Both the position numbers and the translations under genes were made by a program. Source: DASVFB01 sp045806505 (lineage in GTDB: Bacteria > Actinomycetota > Thermoleophilia > Gaiellales > Gaiellaceae). From it: 9,721 nt of DNA. Location of the stretch: NCBI GenBank assembly GCA_045806505.1, contig JBJMJE010000078.1, positions 1 through 9,721 of the forward strand. Reading direction: 5' to 3'. This document shows, one piece after another, positions 1-6,709 of this stretch. A model generated the notes under the pieces. It was not told the origin of the DNA, ran no database searches, and saw nothing but the letters and a program-made list of their open reading frames with translations. The number at the start of each line of letters is the position of its first letter. Positions within the stretch are counted from its first letter, which is position 1.

Positions 1-178
1 GCAGGCGTGCGGTCGGATGCCAGCGGTACCAGCGCATCTGCGGGATGCGCGTCTTGGCGCGCGACGTCCCCGGCGCGGAGGCCGTCGCCGCAAAGGCGAA
101 CGGTGCCGCGATCGCCCAGGAGACGAGCGCGAGAAGCAGCACGGTCGCGATGCGAGCCGTCCTGTGCGTGGTGTTCAT
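1..178 (-). CDS. N-terminal part of a secreted protein of unknown function (runs off left edge)
   Basis: Reading the minus strand from an ATG at 178 gives an open frame of 59 codons to the window edge with no stop. It begins MNTTHRTARIATVLLLALVS. This looks like a Sec signal peptide: a short positively charged n-region (residues 1-9), a hydrophobic core (about 10-30) and Ala-rich cleavage options around residues 28-34 (AFA-A or ATA-S). There is no lipobox cysteine, so a signal peptidase I substrate is likelier than a lipoprotein. The mature part visible (about residues 35-59) is basic, with an aromatic patch MRWYRWHP, and matches no family I recognise. A strong Shine-Dalgarno sequence (AGGAGG, 185-190) sits six bases before the ATG, which fixes the start. 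The gene is divergent from the aminopeptidase gene. Function cannot be named from this fragment. Confidence 0.72.
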   Translation of the reverse strand, partial: MNTTHRTARIATVLLLALVSWAIAAPFAFAATASAPGTSRAKTRIPQMRWYRWHPTARL

Positions 179-184
179 CGGTGC

Positions 185-190
185 CCTCCT
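185..190 (-). promoter_or_regulatory. Strong ribosome binding site of the left-edge secreted gene
   Basis: The plus-strand bases CCTCCT read AGGAGG on the minus strand, six bases before the ATG at 178. This is the clearest Shine-Dalgarno sequence in the window. It is the main support, together with the signal peptide, for calling the truncated minus-strand gene. Confidence 0.75.
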
Positions 191-241
191 CGAACGTCCC
201 GGCCGCGGGTTGCGACCGATGGCTCGAAGGTGGGCCGGAGC

Positions 242-272
242 GCTAAACGCGCCCTAGCAGGCGGCTAAACGC
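242..272. repeat. Two 9-base direct repeats (GCTAAACGC) in the divergent intergenic region
   Basis: GCTAAACGC occurs at 242-250 and again at 264-272, with starts 22 bases apart, about two turns of the DNA helix. The A-rich core stands out in very GC-rich DNA. The pair lies between the secreted-protein gene (start 178, minus) and the aminopeptidase gene (start 329, plus), where a regulator could act on one or both. Tandem operator half-sites is an inference. On the minus strand the intervening GCTAGGGC could also be part of a -10 element. Confidence 0.4.
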
Positions 273-328
273 CGGCTTGAATCGCGGTGGCGGGGCCGCG
301 ATCGGCGAACTGGAGTAGAACTCGCACG

Positions 329-1558
329 ATGCCGCTGACGCGCGAGATCCACGGGCTCGCGATCACCGACCACGTGCTCTCGATTCCGCTCGACCACTCG
401 CGTACGGACGGCGAGACGATCACCGTCTTCGCGCGAGAAGTCGCAGCGCAGGACGGTCGCGACAGGCCGTTCCTCGTCTTCTTCCAGGGCGGGCCGGGCA
501 GCGAGTCGCCGCGGCCGACGACCCCGAGCACTCCCTCCTGGCTGCCGCGGGCTCTGAAGGACTACCGCGTGCTGCTGCTCGACCAGCGCGGCACCGGCCG
601 TTCGACGCCGGTCGCGAAGCTGCCTGGGCTGACGCCCGAGCAGCAGGCGGAGTACCTGAAGCTGCACCGCGCGGACGCGATCGTCCGCGACACGGAGTGG
701 ATCCGGCAGGAGCTCGGGGTGGAACGCTGGAGCATCCTCGGCCAGAGCTTCGGCGGCTTCTGCGCCTGCACGTATCTCTCTTTCGCGCCCGAGGGCCTAC
801 GTGAGGCGTTCTTCACGGGTGGCGTACCGCCGATCGACCGGCCGACCGACGACGTCTACCGCGCGACGTACGAACGCGTCCGCGAGCGCAACCGCCGCTT
901 CTACGCGCGCTACCCGGACGACCTCGACCGCGTGCGCGCGTTGCACTCGCGGCTCGAGAGCGAAGAGCTGCTGCTGCCGTCGGGCGACCGCCTCACGCCG
1001 CGTCGCTTCAGGCAGCTCGGCGCGATGCTCGGCATGAGCGACGGCGCCGAGCGCCTCCATTACCTGCTCGACTACCCGCCGGACTCGCCGATGTTCCTCC
1101 ACGGCGTGGAGGACGAGACGAGCTTCGCGCGGCACCCGCTCTACGCGATCGTGCACGAGGCCTGCTACGCGGACGGCTGCGCGACGCGCTGGTCGGCCGA
1201 GCGCGTGCTCCCCGACGAGTTCGCGTCGACGCCCGAGCTCTTCACCGGCGAGATGGTCTACTCGTGGATGTTCGAGGACTACGGCGCGCTCGCGCCGCTC
1301 CGCGAGGCGGCCGAGTTGCTCGCGCAGCACGAGTGGCCGAGGCTCTACGACGGCGCGCGCCTCGAGCAGAACGACGTCCCTGCCGCTGCCGCGGTCTACG
1401 CCGAGGACATGTACGTCGAACGGGTGTTCTCGGAGGAGACGGCGGCCCGAATCAAGGGCCTGCGCATGTGGCTGACGAACGAGTACGAGCACGACGGCCT
1501 GCGCAAGGACGAGCGCGTCTTCGCGCGCCTGATCGACCTCGTGCGCGGCCGCGTCTAG
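329..1558 (+). CDS. pip: Prolyl aminopeptidase (proline iminopeptidase), Aeromonas type, alpha/beta hydrolase, peptidase family S33
   Basis: Cytoplasmic serine peptidase that removes N-terminal proline from peptides. The 409-residue protein has no signal peptide. It follows the Aeromonas sobria prolyl aminopeptidase (about 425 residues, as I remember that sequence) along its length. Matching blocks are the oxyanion segment FFQGGPG (51-57), LLLDQRGTGRSTP (82-94), the nucleophile elbow GQSFGG (Ser140), EVYRATY-like DVYRATY (175-181), FTGEM (305-309), YAEDMYVE (Asp360) and TNEYEHDGLR (His388). Ser140, Asp360 and His388 fit the catalytic triad. The ATG at 329 is preferred over an in-frame GTG at 287, because homology begins just after it and GGAG (312-315) precedes it by 13 bases. 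TAGAAC at 316-321 could instead be a -10 box giving a leaderless transcript; no -35 is evident. The gene ends 12 bases before the convergent ndh stop, with no clear terminator hairpin. Confidence 0.92.
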   Translation: MPLTREIHGLAITDHVLSIPLDHSRTDGETITVFAREVAAQDGRDRPFLVFFQGGPGSESPRPTTPSTPSWLPRALKDYRVLLLDQRGTGRSTPVAKLPGLTPEQQAEYLKLHRADAIVRDTEWIRQELGVERWSILGQSFGGFCACTYLSFAPEGLREAFFTGGVPPIDRPTDDVYRATYERVRERNRRFYARYPDDLDRVRALHSRLESEELLLPSGDRLTPRRFRQLGAMLGMSDGAERLHYLLDYPPDSPMFLHGVEDETSFARHPLYAIVHEACYADGCATRWSAERVLPDEFASTPELFTGEMVYSWMFEDYGALAPLREAAELLAQHEWPRLYDGARLEQNDVPAAAAVYAEDMYVERVFSEETAARIKGLRMWLTNEYEHDGLRKDERVFARLIDLVRGRV

Positions 1559-1570
1559 CGCGGGACGTTC

Positions 1571-2839
1571 CTAGGGATTCCGCGGCAGGCTGATCAGCCG
1601 GGCACCGCGGCCGCGCGTGACGAAGCTGAACGTCCAGCGGATGAGCACGAGCAGCCGGTTCTGAAAGCCGATCAGGTAGAAGAGGTGCACGAAGAGCCAC
1701 GTCAGCCACGCGACAAAGCCGCTGAGCCGTAGCCCCTTGATATCGGCGACCGCGGCCGCGCGTCCGATGGTGGCGAGGTTGCCCTTGTCGCGGTAGTGGA
1801 ACGCGCCGATCTCGCGCGATTCGAGGCGCGCGCCCACGACCTTCGCCGCGTAGCGGCCCTGCTGCATCGCAACAGGTGCGACGCCCGGCAGCACCGTCTC
1901 GCCGACGCGGACCATGTCGCCGAGCGCGAACACCTCCGGGTGGCCGGGGAGCGTGAGGTCCGGCTCGACGCTGACGCGGCCGGCGCGATCGCGTTCCGCG
2001 CCCGACAGCTCGCCGAGCCGCGACGCGAGGCTCGACGCGGTGACGCCCGCCGCCCAGATCACCGTCCGCGTCTCGATGCGCTCGGCGTCGATCGTCACGC
2101 TGTCGTCGTCCATCCCGACGACGGTGCGGCCGGTGAGCACCGTGACGCCGAGCTTCTCGAGCGACTCTTCCGCCTTGGCCGACAGCTTCGGCGGGAATGC
2201 CGGCAGCACGCGATCGACAGCCTCGACGAGCAGGATGCGCGCGGTGCTCGGATCGACGTTGCGGAAGTCGCGGCGGAGCGTGTCGCGTGCGAGCTCGCCG
2301 ATCTGGCCCGCCATCTCGACGCCCGTCGGGCCGGCGCCGACGACGACGAACGTCAGCCAGGCGGCGCGTGCGTCGACGTCCGCCTCCGCCTCGGCGGCCT
2401 CGAACGCCCCGAGCAGGCGACTGCGCACGACGAGCGCGCTCTCGAGCGACTTCACCTCCGCTGCGTGCTCACGCCACTCGTCGTGGCCGAAGTACGAGTA
2501 GCGCGAGCCGCCGGCGACGATCAGCGTGTCGTACGGGAGTTTCGCCGGCGCGGGAACGTCGCCGACGGGCCGCAGGTGCACCTCGCGCGCGTCGAGGTCG
2601 AAGTCCGCCACTTCGGCCATCACGACGCGCACGTTGCGGTTGCGCTTGAAGACCGCGCGCAGCGGATACGCGATCTCGCCCGGCGACAGCGCGCCTGTCG
2701 CGACCTGGTACGTGAGCGGCTGGAAGAGATGAAAGTTTCGCCGGTCGATCAGCGTCAGCTCGACCGGAGCGTGCCGCAGCTTCAGCGCCGCCTGCAGGCC
2801 GCCGAAGCCGCCGCCGATCACGACCACGCGATGAGCCAT
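1571..2839 (-). CDS. ndh: Type II NADH dehydrogenase (NDH-2), FAD-dependent
   Basis: Single-subunit, non-proton-pumping NADH:quinone oxidoreductase on the inner face of the membrane, feeding electrons to the quinone pool. Visible in the 422 residues are an N-terminal FAD-binding Rossmann motif (VVVIGGGFGG, 5-14), the early conserved segment FHLFQPLTYQVATGALSPGE, and a second dinucleotide fold for NADH (VVVGAGPTGVEMAG, 165-178). AAGV (263-266), FALGD (304-308) and APVAMQQGRYAA (321-332) close the FAD site. The C-terminal part (about 374-407, WLTWLFVHLFYLIGF and on) is hydrophobic and aromatic, as expected for the membrane anchor of NDH-2. The ATG at 2839 starts six residues before the flavin fold. 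An in-frame GTG at 2857 would add six residues (MSNPPP), and neither has a good Shine-Dalgarno, so the start is uncertain by 18 bases. The start region lies against the divergent fusion gene. The sulfide:quinone oxidoreductase family is related, but the sequence fits NDH-2 better. Confidence 0.9.
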   Translation of the reverse strand: MAHRVVVIGGGFGGLQAALKLRHAPVELTLIDRRNFHLFQPLTYQVATGALSPGEIAYPLRAVFKRNRNVRVVMAEVADFDLDAREVHLRPVGDVPAPAKLPYDTLIVAGGSRYSYFGHDEWREHAAEVKSLESALVVRSRLLGAFEAAEAEADVDARAAWLTFVVVGAGPTGVEMAGQIGELARDTLRRDFRNVDPSTARILLVEAVDRVLPAFPPKLSAKAEESLEKLGVTVLTGRTVVGMDDDSVTIDAERIETRTVIWAAGVTASSLASRLGELSGAERDRAGRVSVEPDLTLPGHPEVFALGDMVRVGETVLPGVAPVAMQQGRYAAKVVGARLESREIGAFHYRDKGNLATIGRAAAVADIKGLRLSGFVAWLTWLFVHLFYLIGFQNRLLVLIRWTFSFVTRGRGARLISLPRNP

Positions 2840-2892
2840 CGGTGGAGGATTGCTCACGCCCGCCCCGGGCGTCGGAGGTAACGTCCGGCCCC

Positions 2893-3561
2893 GTGGCCGA
2901 CGGTGTCCTGACGCTCTACCAGGCCGAGTGGTGCCCGTTCTCTTCCGCGGTCCGCGAGGTGCTGACCGAGCTAGGGCTCGACTTCGTCGCGCGCCAGGTC
3001 GAGCCGTGGCCGAGCGAGCGGCATCAGCTTCAGGACCTCGCGGGCACCGACGAGATTCCCGTGCTCGAGATCGAGGACGGCCGCTTCATCGTCGGCACGC
3101 GCAAGATCTTCGCCCACCTGCGCGAGCGCGATGCATGGAAGTACGCGGCGTCGCATCGCCGGCGCTTCGCCGATCACGTCGACGCCCGCTGCTCGGACAC
3201 GCCCGGACAGCTCGTCGAGTACTTCCGCGGCACCGCGGAACTGGAAGCGGCGGCGGGCTCGCCGTCCGACGCAGAGGTGATCGACAACGGCGACGCCTCG
3301 CGCTTCGAGCTCCGCCTCGGCGGTCGTCTGATCGGGATCGCGGCGTACCGGCGGCGCAACGGACGCATCGCCCTGACGCACGTCGAGGTCGCGGAGGAGC
3401 ACGAAGGCCACGGGTTCGGGAGCGTCCTCGCCGCCGGCGCGTTGGACGAAGCAGCGCGGCACGGTCTGGAGGTCGTCCCGCTGTGCCCGTTCGTCGAGCG
3501 CTACATCGAGCGGCACCCGGAGTACGAGCGGCTCGTCGCGGCGTCGTACCGCGAGCGCTGA
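2893..3561 (+). CDS. Two-domain protein: glutaredoxin/GST-N-like thioredoxin fold fused to a YjdJ-type GNAT acetyltransferase domain
   Basis: The 222-residue protein has two recognisable halves. Residues 6-76 are a glutaredoxin or GST N-terminal-type thioredoxin fold: LYQAEWCPFSSAVREVL with a monothiol CPFS motif (Cys14), a cis-proline segment EIPVLEI (Pro56), and GTRKIFAHL at the position of the usual substrate-binding helix. A charged linker (about 80-130) follows. Residues 131-218 match the small GCN5-related domain of the YjdJ / At1g77540 type: RFELRLGGRLIGIAAY, LTHVEV, the acetyl-CoA loop EEHEGHGFGSVLA (168-180) and PLCPFVERYIERHPEYERL (196-214) with Cys198. The GTG at 2893 is chosen because GGAGG (2874-2878) precedes it and the fold starts directly after. 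A GTG at 2842 would overlap the divergent ndh start. Substrates of either domain cannot be read from sequence. A redox-linked acetyltransferase or acyl carrier role is only a guess. Confidence 0.8.
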   Translation: MADGVLTLYQAEWCPFSSAVREVLTELGLDFVARQVEPWPSERHQLQDLAGTDEIPVLEIEDGRFIVGTRKIFAHLRERDAWKYAASHRRRFADHVDARCSDTPGQLVEYFRGTAELEAAAGSPSDAEVIDNGDASRFELRLGGRLIGIAAYRRRNGRIALTHVEVAEEHEGHGFGSVLAAGALDEAARHGLEVVPLCPFVERYIERHPEYERLVAASYRER

Positions 3562-3570
3562 CGTCGGCGG

Positions 3571-4644
3571 CTACCGCGCGAGCGTGACCTTCGACAGCCC
3601 GGGCGGGCGGTCGGGGTCGTGCCCCTTCGCGCGTGCGAGCGCGGCCGCGAAGAGCTGGCCCGGCACGACGGACAGGAGCGGCGAGAGGAGCGGGAGCTTC
3701 GGCTCCGGCACCGGCAACACGTAGTCGGCGCCTTCGACCGCTTCCGCGGCATCGCCGCTGGCGACGATCGTCGCGCCGAACTCGCGCACGCGCGCGACGG
3801 CCTCCTGCACCGCCGGCAGCGTCTCGTCGCGCGAGGCGATGGCCCACACCGGGAAGAGCGGGTCGAGCACCGCAACAGGTCCGTGCGCGAGGTCGGTGGC
3901 GGTCAGCGGCCACGCAGCCGTCTTGCACGTCTCGAGGAGCTTGAGCGCAATCTCCCGTGCCGTCGCGAACTCGGGCCCGCGGCCGATCACGAGCATGCGG
4001 CCGACGAACGCGAACGGGGCGGCGAGCTCGCGCGTTCGCGCCTCGAGCGCGGGGAGCGCGGTCTCGAGCTGCCCGGCCACGGAGCGAATTCCGGCGGCGA
4101 CTCGTGCGCCGCTGCCGCCGCAGTGTCCCGCGAGCAGTGCGAGCGCTGCGACCTGGTTCGAGTACGTCTTCGTCGCCGCGACCGCGCGCTCCTCGCCTGC
4201 GGCGAGCGGCAGGACCGCCTCGGCCTCGCGTGCGAGCACCGAGTCGACGTCGTTCGTGACGGCCACGGTGAAAGCGCCGCCGCGCCGCGCCAGGCGGACG
4301 TACTCGACGACATCCGGCGTACGTCCCGACTGCGAGAGCGCCACGACCGTCGAGTTCGACATCTCGGGCTCGGCGCCGAAGTAGACGCTCAGCGCGATCG
4401 AGTCGCGAATCGCCGTCCAGCGCGCGAGCAGGCCGAACGCGTAGATGCCGTACGTCGCGGCATTGTCGGAGGAGCCGTGCCCGACTAAGCGCACGAGGCG
4501 TCCGCGCTCGCGCGCGACGGCGGCGACGCGCGCGTACTCGTCATCGTGCTCGAGCAGGCGGAGCAACGCGAGCGGCTGTTCGTGGATCTCGCCCAGGAAG
4601 AGCTCGCCGGGCACGTGCAGCGGCGTCGGCTCAGGCGACGACAC
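3571..4644 (-). CDS. Tandem SIS-domain sugar-phosphate deaminase/isomerase, probable glucosamine-6-phosphate deaminase (NagB-II type)
   Basis: Probable last step of the operon: GlcN-6-P to Fru-6-P plus ammonia, in the cytoplasm. The 357 residues cover only the isomerase half of GlmS; the N-terminal glutamine amidotransferase domain is absent, so a glutamine-dependent synthase is excluded. Two SIS domains are visible. The first has VRLVGHGSSDNAA (51-63), ALSQSGRTPDVVEY (102-115) and TKTYSNQVAAL (159-169). The second has VIGRGPEFATAREIALKLLE (219-238) and DLAHGPVAVLD (251-261). Glu238 and His254 keep the 16-residue spacing of GlmS Glu488 and His504, and Lys352 in the C-terminal GLSKVTLAR fits GlmS Lys603. 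The GTG at 4644 overlaps the nagA stop by 14 bases and has a GGCGAGG-like Shine-Dalgarno. A GTG at 4614 is the alternative start. AgaS-type galactosamine-6-P deaminase is the main other possibility. Context with nagA and murQ favours GlcN-6-P. Confidence 0.85.
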   Translation of the reverse strand: MSSPEPTPLHVPGELFLGEIHEQPLALLRLLEHDDEYARVAAVARERGRLVRLVGHGSSDNAATYGIYAFGLLARWTAIRDSIALSVYFGAEPEMSNSTVVALSQSGRTPDVVEYVRLARRGGAFTVAVTNDVDSVLAREAEAVLPLAAGEERAVAATKTYSNQVAALALLAGHCGGSGARVAAGIRSVAGQLETALPALEARTRELAAPFAFVGRMLVIGRGPEFATAREIALKLLETCKTAAWPLTATDLAHGPVAVLDPLFPVWAIASRDETLPAVQEAVARVREFGATIVASGDAAEAVEGADYVLPVPEPKLPLLSPLLSVVPGQLFAAALARAKGHDPDRPPGLSKVTLAR

Positions 4645-5725
4645 GCGCCTCGCCTGCCAGCAGCACCGTCTCCACCTCGAGGTTGTCGTCCAGCACGACG
4701 AGATCCGCCGGGCGGCCGATGTCGAGGCTGCCGATGTCGTGTCGGCCCAGGATTCGTGCAGGCACCGTCGACGCCGCAGCGAGTGCGAGCTCGAGCGGCA
4801 CGTCGAGCGCATGCAGGTTGCGAACTGCGTCGATCATCGTCAGCACGCTGCCCGCGAGGATTCCGTCGGGCCCGCGCACGGCTCCGTCGTCGAGGCTGAG
4901 CTCGACGCTCCCGAGGCTGTACGACTCGTCGCCGCCGCTGGCCGGCGCGACCGCGTCGGTGACGAGTGCAGTGCGTCCGGCTGCGGCGCTCCAGACGAGC
5001 GACGTCGTCTCGGGCGCGAGGTGGACGCCGTCGACGATGATCTGCACGAACACGTCGTCGCGCGTCAGCGCCGAGCCGACGATGCCGGGGTCGCGGTGCA
5101 TGAACGGGCGCATCGCGTTGAAGAGATGGGTAACCGCGCGGGCGCCGCGGTCGAAGGCGAGCTCCGCCTGCTCCACCGATGCATCGGTGTGACCGCACGA
5201 GACGACGACGCCCCGCGCGACGAGGATGTCGATCAGGTCGAGGGCGCCCGGGAGCTCGGGGGCGAGCGTCATGATGCGCACCGGCCCGGCGGCGAGCAGC
5301 CGCTCGAGCAGATGCCTGTCGGGGTCGCGGCGGCCGACGGGCGGGTGTGTGCCCAGGCGCCAGGCCGACAGGAACGGGCCCTCGAGGTGGACGCCGAGGA
5401 CACGCGCGCCCGTGTCGTCGCCGTTTGCCGGAATCTCTGCGAGCGCGGCGACCAGAGTCTCCTCCGGCGCTGTGATCAGCGTCGGCATGAACGCGGTGAC
5501 GCCCGTCTCGAGCAGCGCCTCGCCCGCGCGGCGGTAGCCATCGGCGTCCGCCTCGAGAAAGTCGACGCCGCCGAACCCGTTCACCTGCAGGTCGACGAAG
5601 CCCGGCACGGCGATCCCGCGTCCTGCGCCGCTCAGCCCGTACGCCGTCAGCAGCCCGTCGACGATCTCGACGCGACCGGGGACGAGGCTGCCGTCGACGA
5701 GCGCGGCCGCGACGTCGAGCTTCAC
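4631..5725 (-). CDS. nagA: N-acetylglucosamine-6-phosphate deacetylase
   Basis: Amidohydrolase-superfamily metalloenzyme that removes acetate from GlcNAc-6-P to give GlcN-6-P in the cytoplasm. At 364 residues it has normal family length. Visible motifs are GFVDLQVNGFGGVDF (42-56, the QxN variant of the first metal-site strand), GVHLEGPFLS (Glu115), SCGHTDAS (His179), AVTHLFNAM (His200), IIVDGVHL (229-236), LVTDAVAPA (Asp257, the catalytic acid/base position) and GSLDIGRPADLVVLD (332-346). These are the expected metal and substrate ligands of NagA. Where many NagA proteins read SPKRKGAH after the GPFLS loop, this one reads AWRLGTHPP, a modest change. The GTG start at 5725 forms a four-base GTGA overlap with the murQ stop, so translational coupling is likely. 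The 3' end overlaps the SIS-protein start by 14 bases. Its substrate would come from MurQ and from imported GlcNAc. Confidence 0.95.
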   Translation of the reverse strand: MKLDVAAALVDGSLVPGRVEIVDGLLTAYGLSGAGRGIAVPGFVDLQVNGFGGVDFLEADADGYRRAGEALLETGVTAFMPTLITAPEETLVAALAEIPANGDDTGARVLGVHLEGPFLSAWRLGTHPPVGRRDPDRHLLERLLAAGPVRIMTLAPELPGALDLIDILVARGVVVSCGHTDASVEQAELAFDRGARAVTHLFNAMRPFMHRDPGIVGSALTRDDVFVQIIVDGVHLAPETTSLVWSAAAGRTALVTDAVAPASGGDESYSLGSVELSLDDGAVRGPDGILAGSVLTMIDAVRNLHALDVPLELALAAASTVPARILGRHDIGSLDIGRPADLVVLDDNLEVETVLLAGEARVVA

Positions 5726-6612
5726 CGCGCGAGCGCCTCTCGCACGTTGCCGCCCGCGGCCTCGAGTCGCACTCGCGCGGACGCTGCGTCCACGTCGCCG
5801 AGCAGGCTCACGATCGCGACGCGCGCGTCGCCTTCTGCTGCGGCGAGCGCGGCGTCGATCGCTTTGCTCGGCGCGCCGGTCGCCTCGCTGACGATGCGCC
5901 GGACGCGCTCGCGCAGCTTGTCGTTCGACGCGACGACGCCGACCATCAACCCGGCATATGTCTTGCCGAGGCGGATCATCGAGACGGTCGAGATGGTGTT
6001 GAGGACGAGCTTCTGTGCAGTGCCGGCCTTCAGCCGTGTCGAGCCCGCGAGGATCTCCGGGCCGACGAGCACCATGATCTCGCGCTCGCAGACGGCCGCG
6101 AGCTGCGAGTGGGGAACGCAGACGACGCACGCGGTGAACGCTCCTGCAGCGGCGGCCGCTCGAGCCGCGCCGAGCGTGAATGGAGTGCCGCCGCTCGCGC
6201 TGACGGCGACGACGGCGTCCTTGGCACCGACGTCGAGTTCGTCGAGCGCGCGCCGGCCTGCCGTCTCGTCGTCCTCGGCGGCCTCGCGTTCGGCCGAGGA
6301 CTGTGCCGCGGCGCCGGCGACGGCGGCCACTACCTGGTCGCAGCCGATGCCGAAGGTCGCCTCGCACTCCGAGGCGTCGAGCGCCGCGAGGCTCCCGGAC
6401 GTGCCTGCGCCCGCGTAGACGAGACGGCCACCGCGGCGAAGCCGCTCCGCCACCGCGTCGACGACGTCCGCGACCGCGTGCGCAGCGGCGCCCACCGCGA
6501 TGGGTACGAGCGCGTCCTCGCGGTTCATCAGCAGCACGAGCTCGGCAGTCGAAAGCAGATCGAGCTCGGCACCGGTGACGTTGCGCGCCTCGGTGGCCGG
6601 TGTCGCCTCCAT
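5722..6612 (-). CDS. murQ: N-acetylmuramic acid 6-phosphate etherase
   Basis: Cytoplasmic lyase that cleaves the D-lactyl ether of MurNAc-6-P to give GlcNAc-6-P and D-lactate, the key step in reusing peptidoglycan sugar. The 296 residues match the usual length (about 298 in E. coli). Motifs are LVYAGAGTSGSLAALDASEC (64-83, sugar-phosphate loop of the SIS fold with Glu82 at the catalytic-acid position), EAAEDDETAG (110-119, Glu113 as the second catalytic Glu), VSASGGTPFTLGA and the signature VGPEILAGSTRLKAGTAQKL followed by ISTVSMIRLGKTYAGLMV. The C-terminal 60 residues form the family's small helical cap. The ATG at 6612 has no Shine-Dalgarno. It lies seven bases after a TAGACT box, so a leaderless mRNA is predicted. 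It is the first gene of the murQ-nagA-SIS operon and is controlled by the dre-like site on its -35. Its presence shows that MurNAc-containing substrates, not only chitin sugars, are used. Confidence 0.95.
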   Translation of the reverse strand: MEATPATEARNVTGAELDLLSTAELVLLMNREDALVPIAVGAAAHAVADVVDAVAERLRRGGRLVYAGAGTSGSLAALDASECEATFGIGCDQVVAAVAGAAAQSSAEREAAEDDETAGRRALDELDVGAKDAVVAVSASGGTPFTLGAARAAAAAGAFTACVVCVPHSQLAAVCEREIMVLVGPEILAGSTRLKAGTAQKLVLNTISTVSMIRLGKTYAGLMVGVVASNDKLRERVRRIVSEATGAPSKAIDAALAAAEGDARVAIVSLLGDVDAASARVRLEAAGGNVREALAR

Positions 6613-6619
6613 CGCGCCG

Positions 6620-6648
6620 AGTCTACGACGCCGTCACGCGGTGGTCAA
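6620..6648 (-). promoter_or_regulatory. Predicted murQ operon promoter (leaderless)
   Basis: On the minus strand TTGACC (6648-6643) is followed after exactly 17 bases by TAGACT (6625-6620). This is close to the actinobacterial sigma-70 consensus TTGACN-N17-TAGRRT. Seven bases separate the -10 box from the ATG at 6612, so the transcript should begin at or next to the start codon. This agrees with the missing Shine-Dalgarno. The -35 lies inside the dre-like palindrome. Confidence 0.72.
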
Positions 6649-6655
6649 TACCATT
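6640..6655. promoter_or_regulatory. DasR-type (dre-like) operator over the murQ -35
   Basis: The core TGGTCAATACCA (6642-6653) matches 10 of 12 positions of the dre core TGGTCTAGACCA, and the 16-mer matches 12 of 16. TGGT and ACCA form perfect inverted arms. Read on the minus strand the core is TGGTATTGACCA, with the -35 TTGACC inside. Binding by the GntR protein encoded at 7906-8706 would block murQ transcription. It could also affect the divergent ATPase promoter, whose -35 starts about 30 bases away. Confidence 0.7.
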
Positions 6656-6673
6656 TGTCAGCTTCGTCGCACG

Positions 6674-6709
6674 TGTGGTCTTGTTTTCGGACGCTTTGGG
6701 CTATACCAT
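6674..6709 (+). promoter_or_regulatory. Predicted leaderless promoter of the ABC ATPase-regulator genes, with a dre half-site
   Basis: TTGTTT (6681-6686) is separated by 17 bases from TACCAT (6704-6709), and the GTG start codon follows after six bases at 6716. A leaderless transcript is therefore predicted. The left side reads GTGGTCTTG (6675-6683), identical to the first nine bases of the core region of the operator at 8647-8662, but the right half of the palindrome (TTTTCG) is degenerate. It is best called a half-site or weak operator. No Shine-Dalgarno is present. Confidence 0.55.

Noticed and set aside
287..328. GTG start 42 bases upstream of the aminopeptidase ATG
   Set aside because: The added 14 residues are unlike the family N-terminus, no Shine-Dalgarno precedes the GTG, and homology begins just after the ATG at 329.
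1254..1265. TGGTCTACTCGT resembling a dre half-site inside the aminopeptidase gene
   Set aside because: Only the left half fits, it lies deep in a coding region unrelated to amino sugars, and half-sites are expected by chance.
1559..1570. Possible terminator between the convergent aminopeptidase and ndh genes
   Set aside because: Only 12 bases separate the stops and no stable hairpin with a T-run is visible.
3562..3570. Possible terminator between the fusion gene and the SIS-protein gene
   Set aside because: Nine bases only, with no hairpin or T-run.
4645..4812. Longer N-terminus for the SIS protein starting near 4812
   Set aside because: The added residues are Arg/Ser/Cys-rich and lie out of frame within nagA; the GTG at 4644 with a Shine-Dalgarno-like GGCGAGG gives the usual family start.
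4445..6418. Very long plus-strand open frame antisense to nagA and murQ
   Set aside because: It is a product of high GC codon bias opposite real genes; its translation is Arg/Ala/Ser-rich without any family motif, while the minus-strand frames carry full NagA and MurQ signatures.
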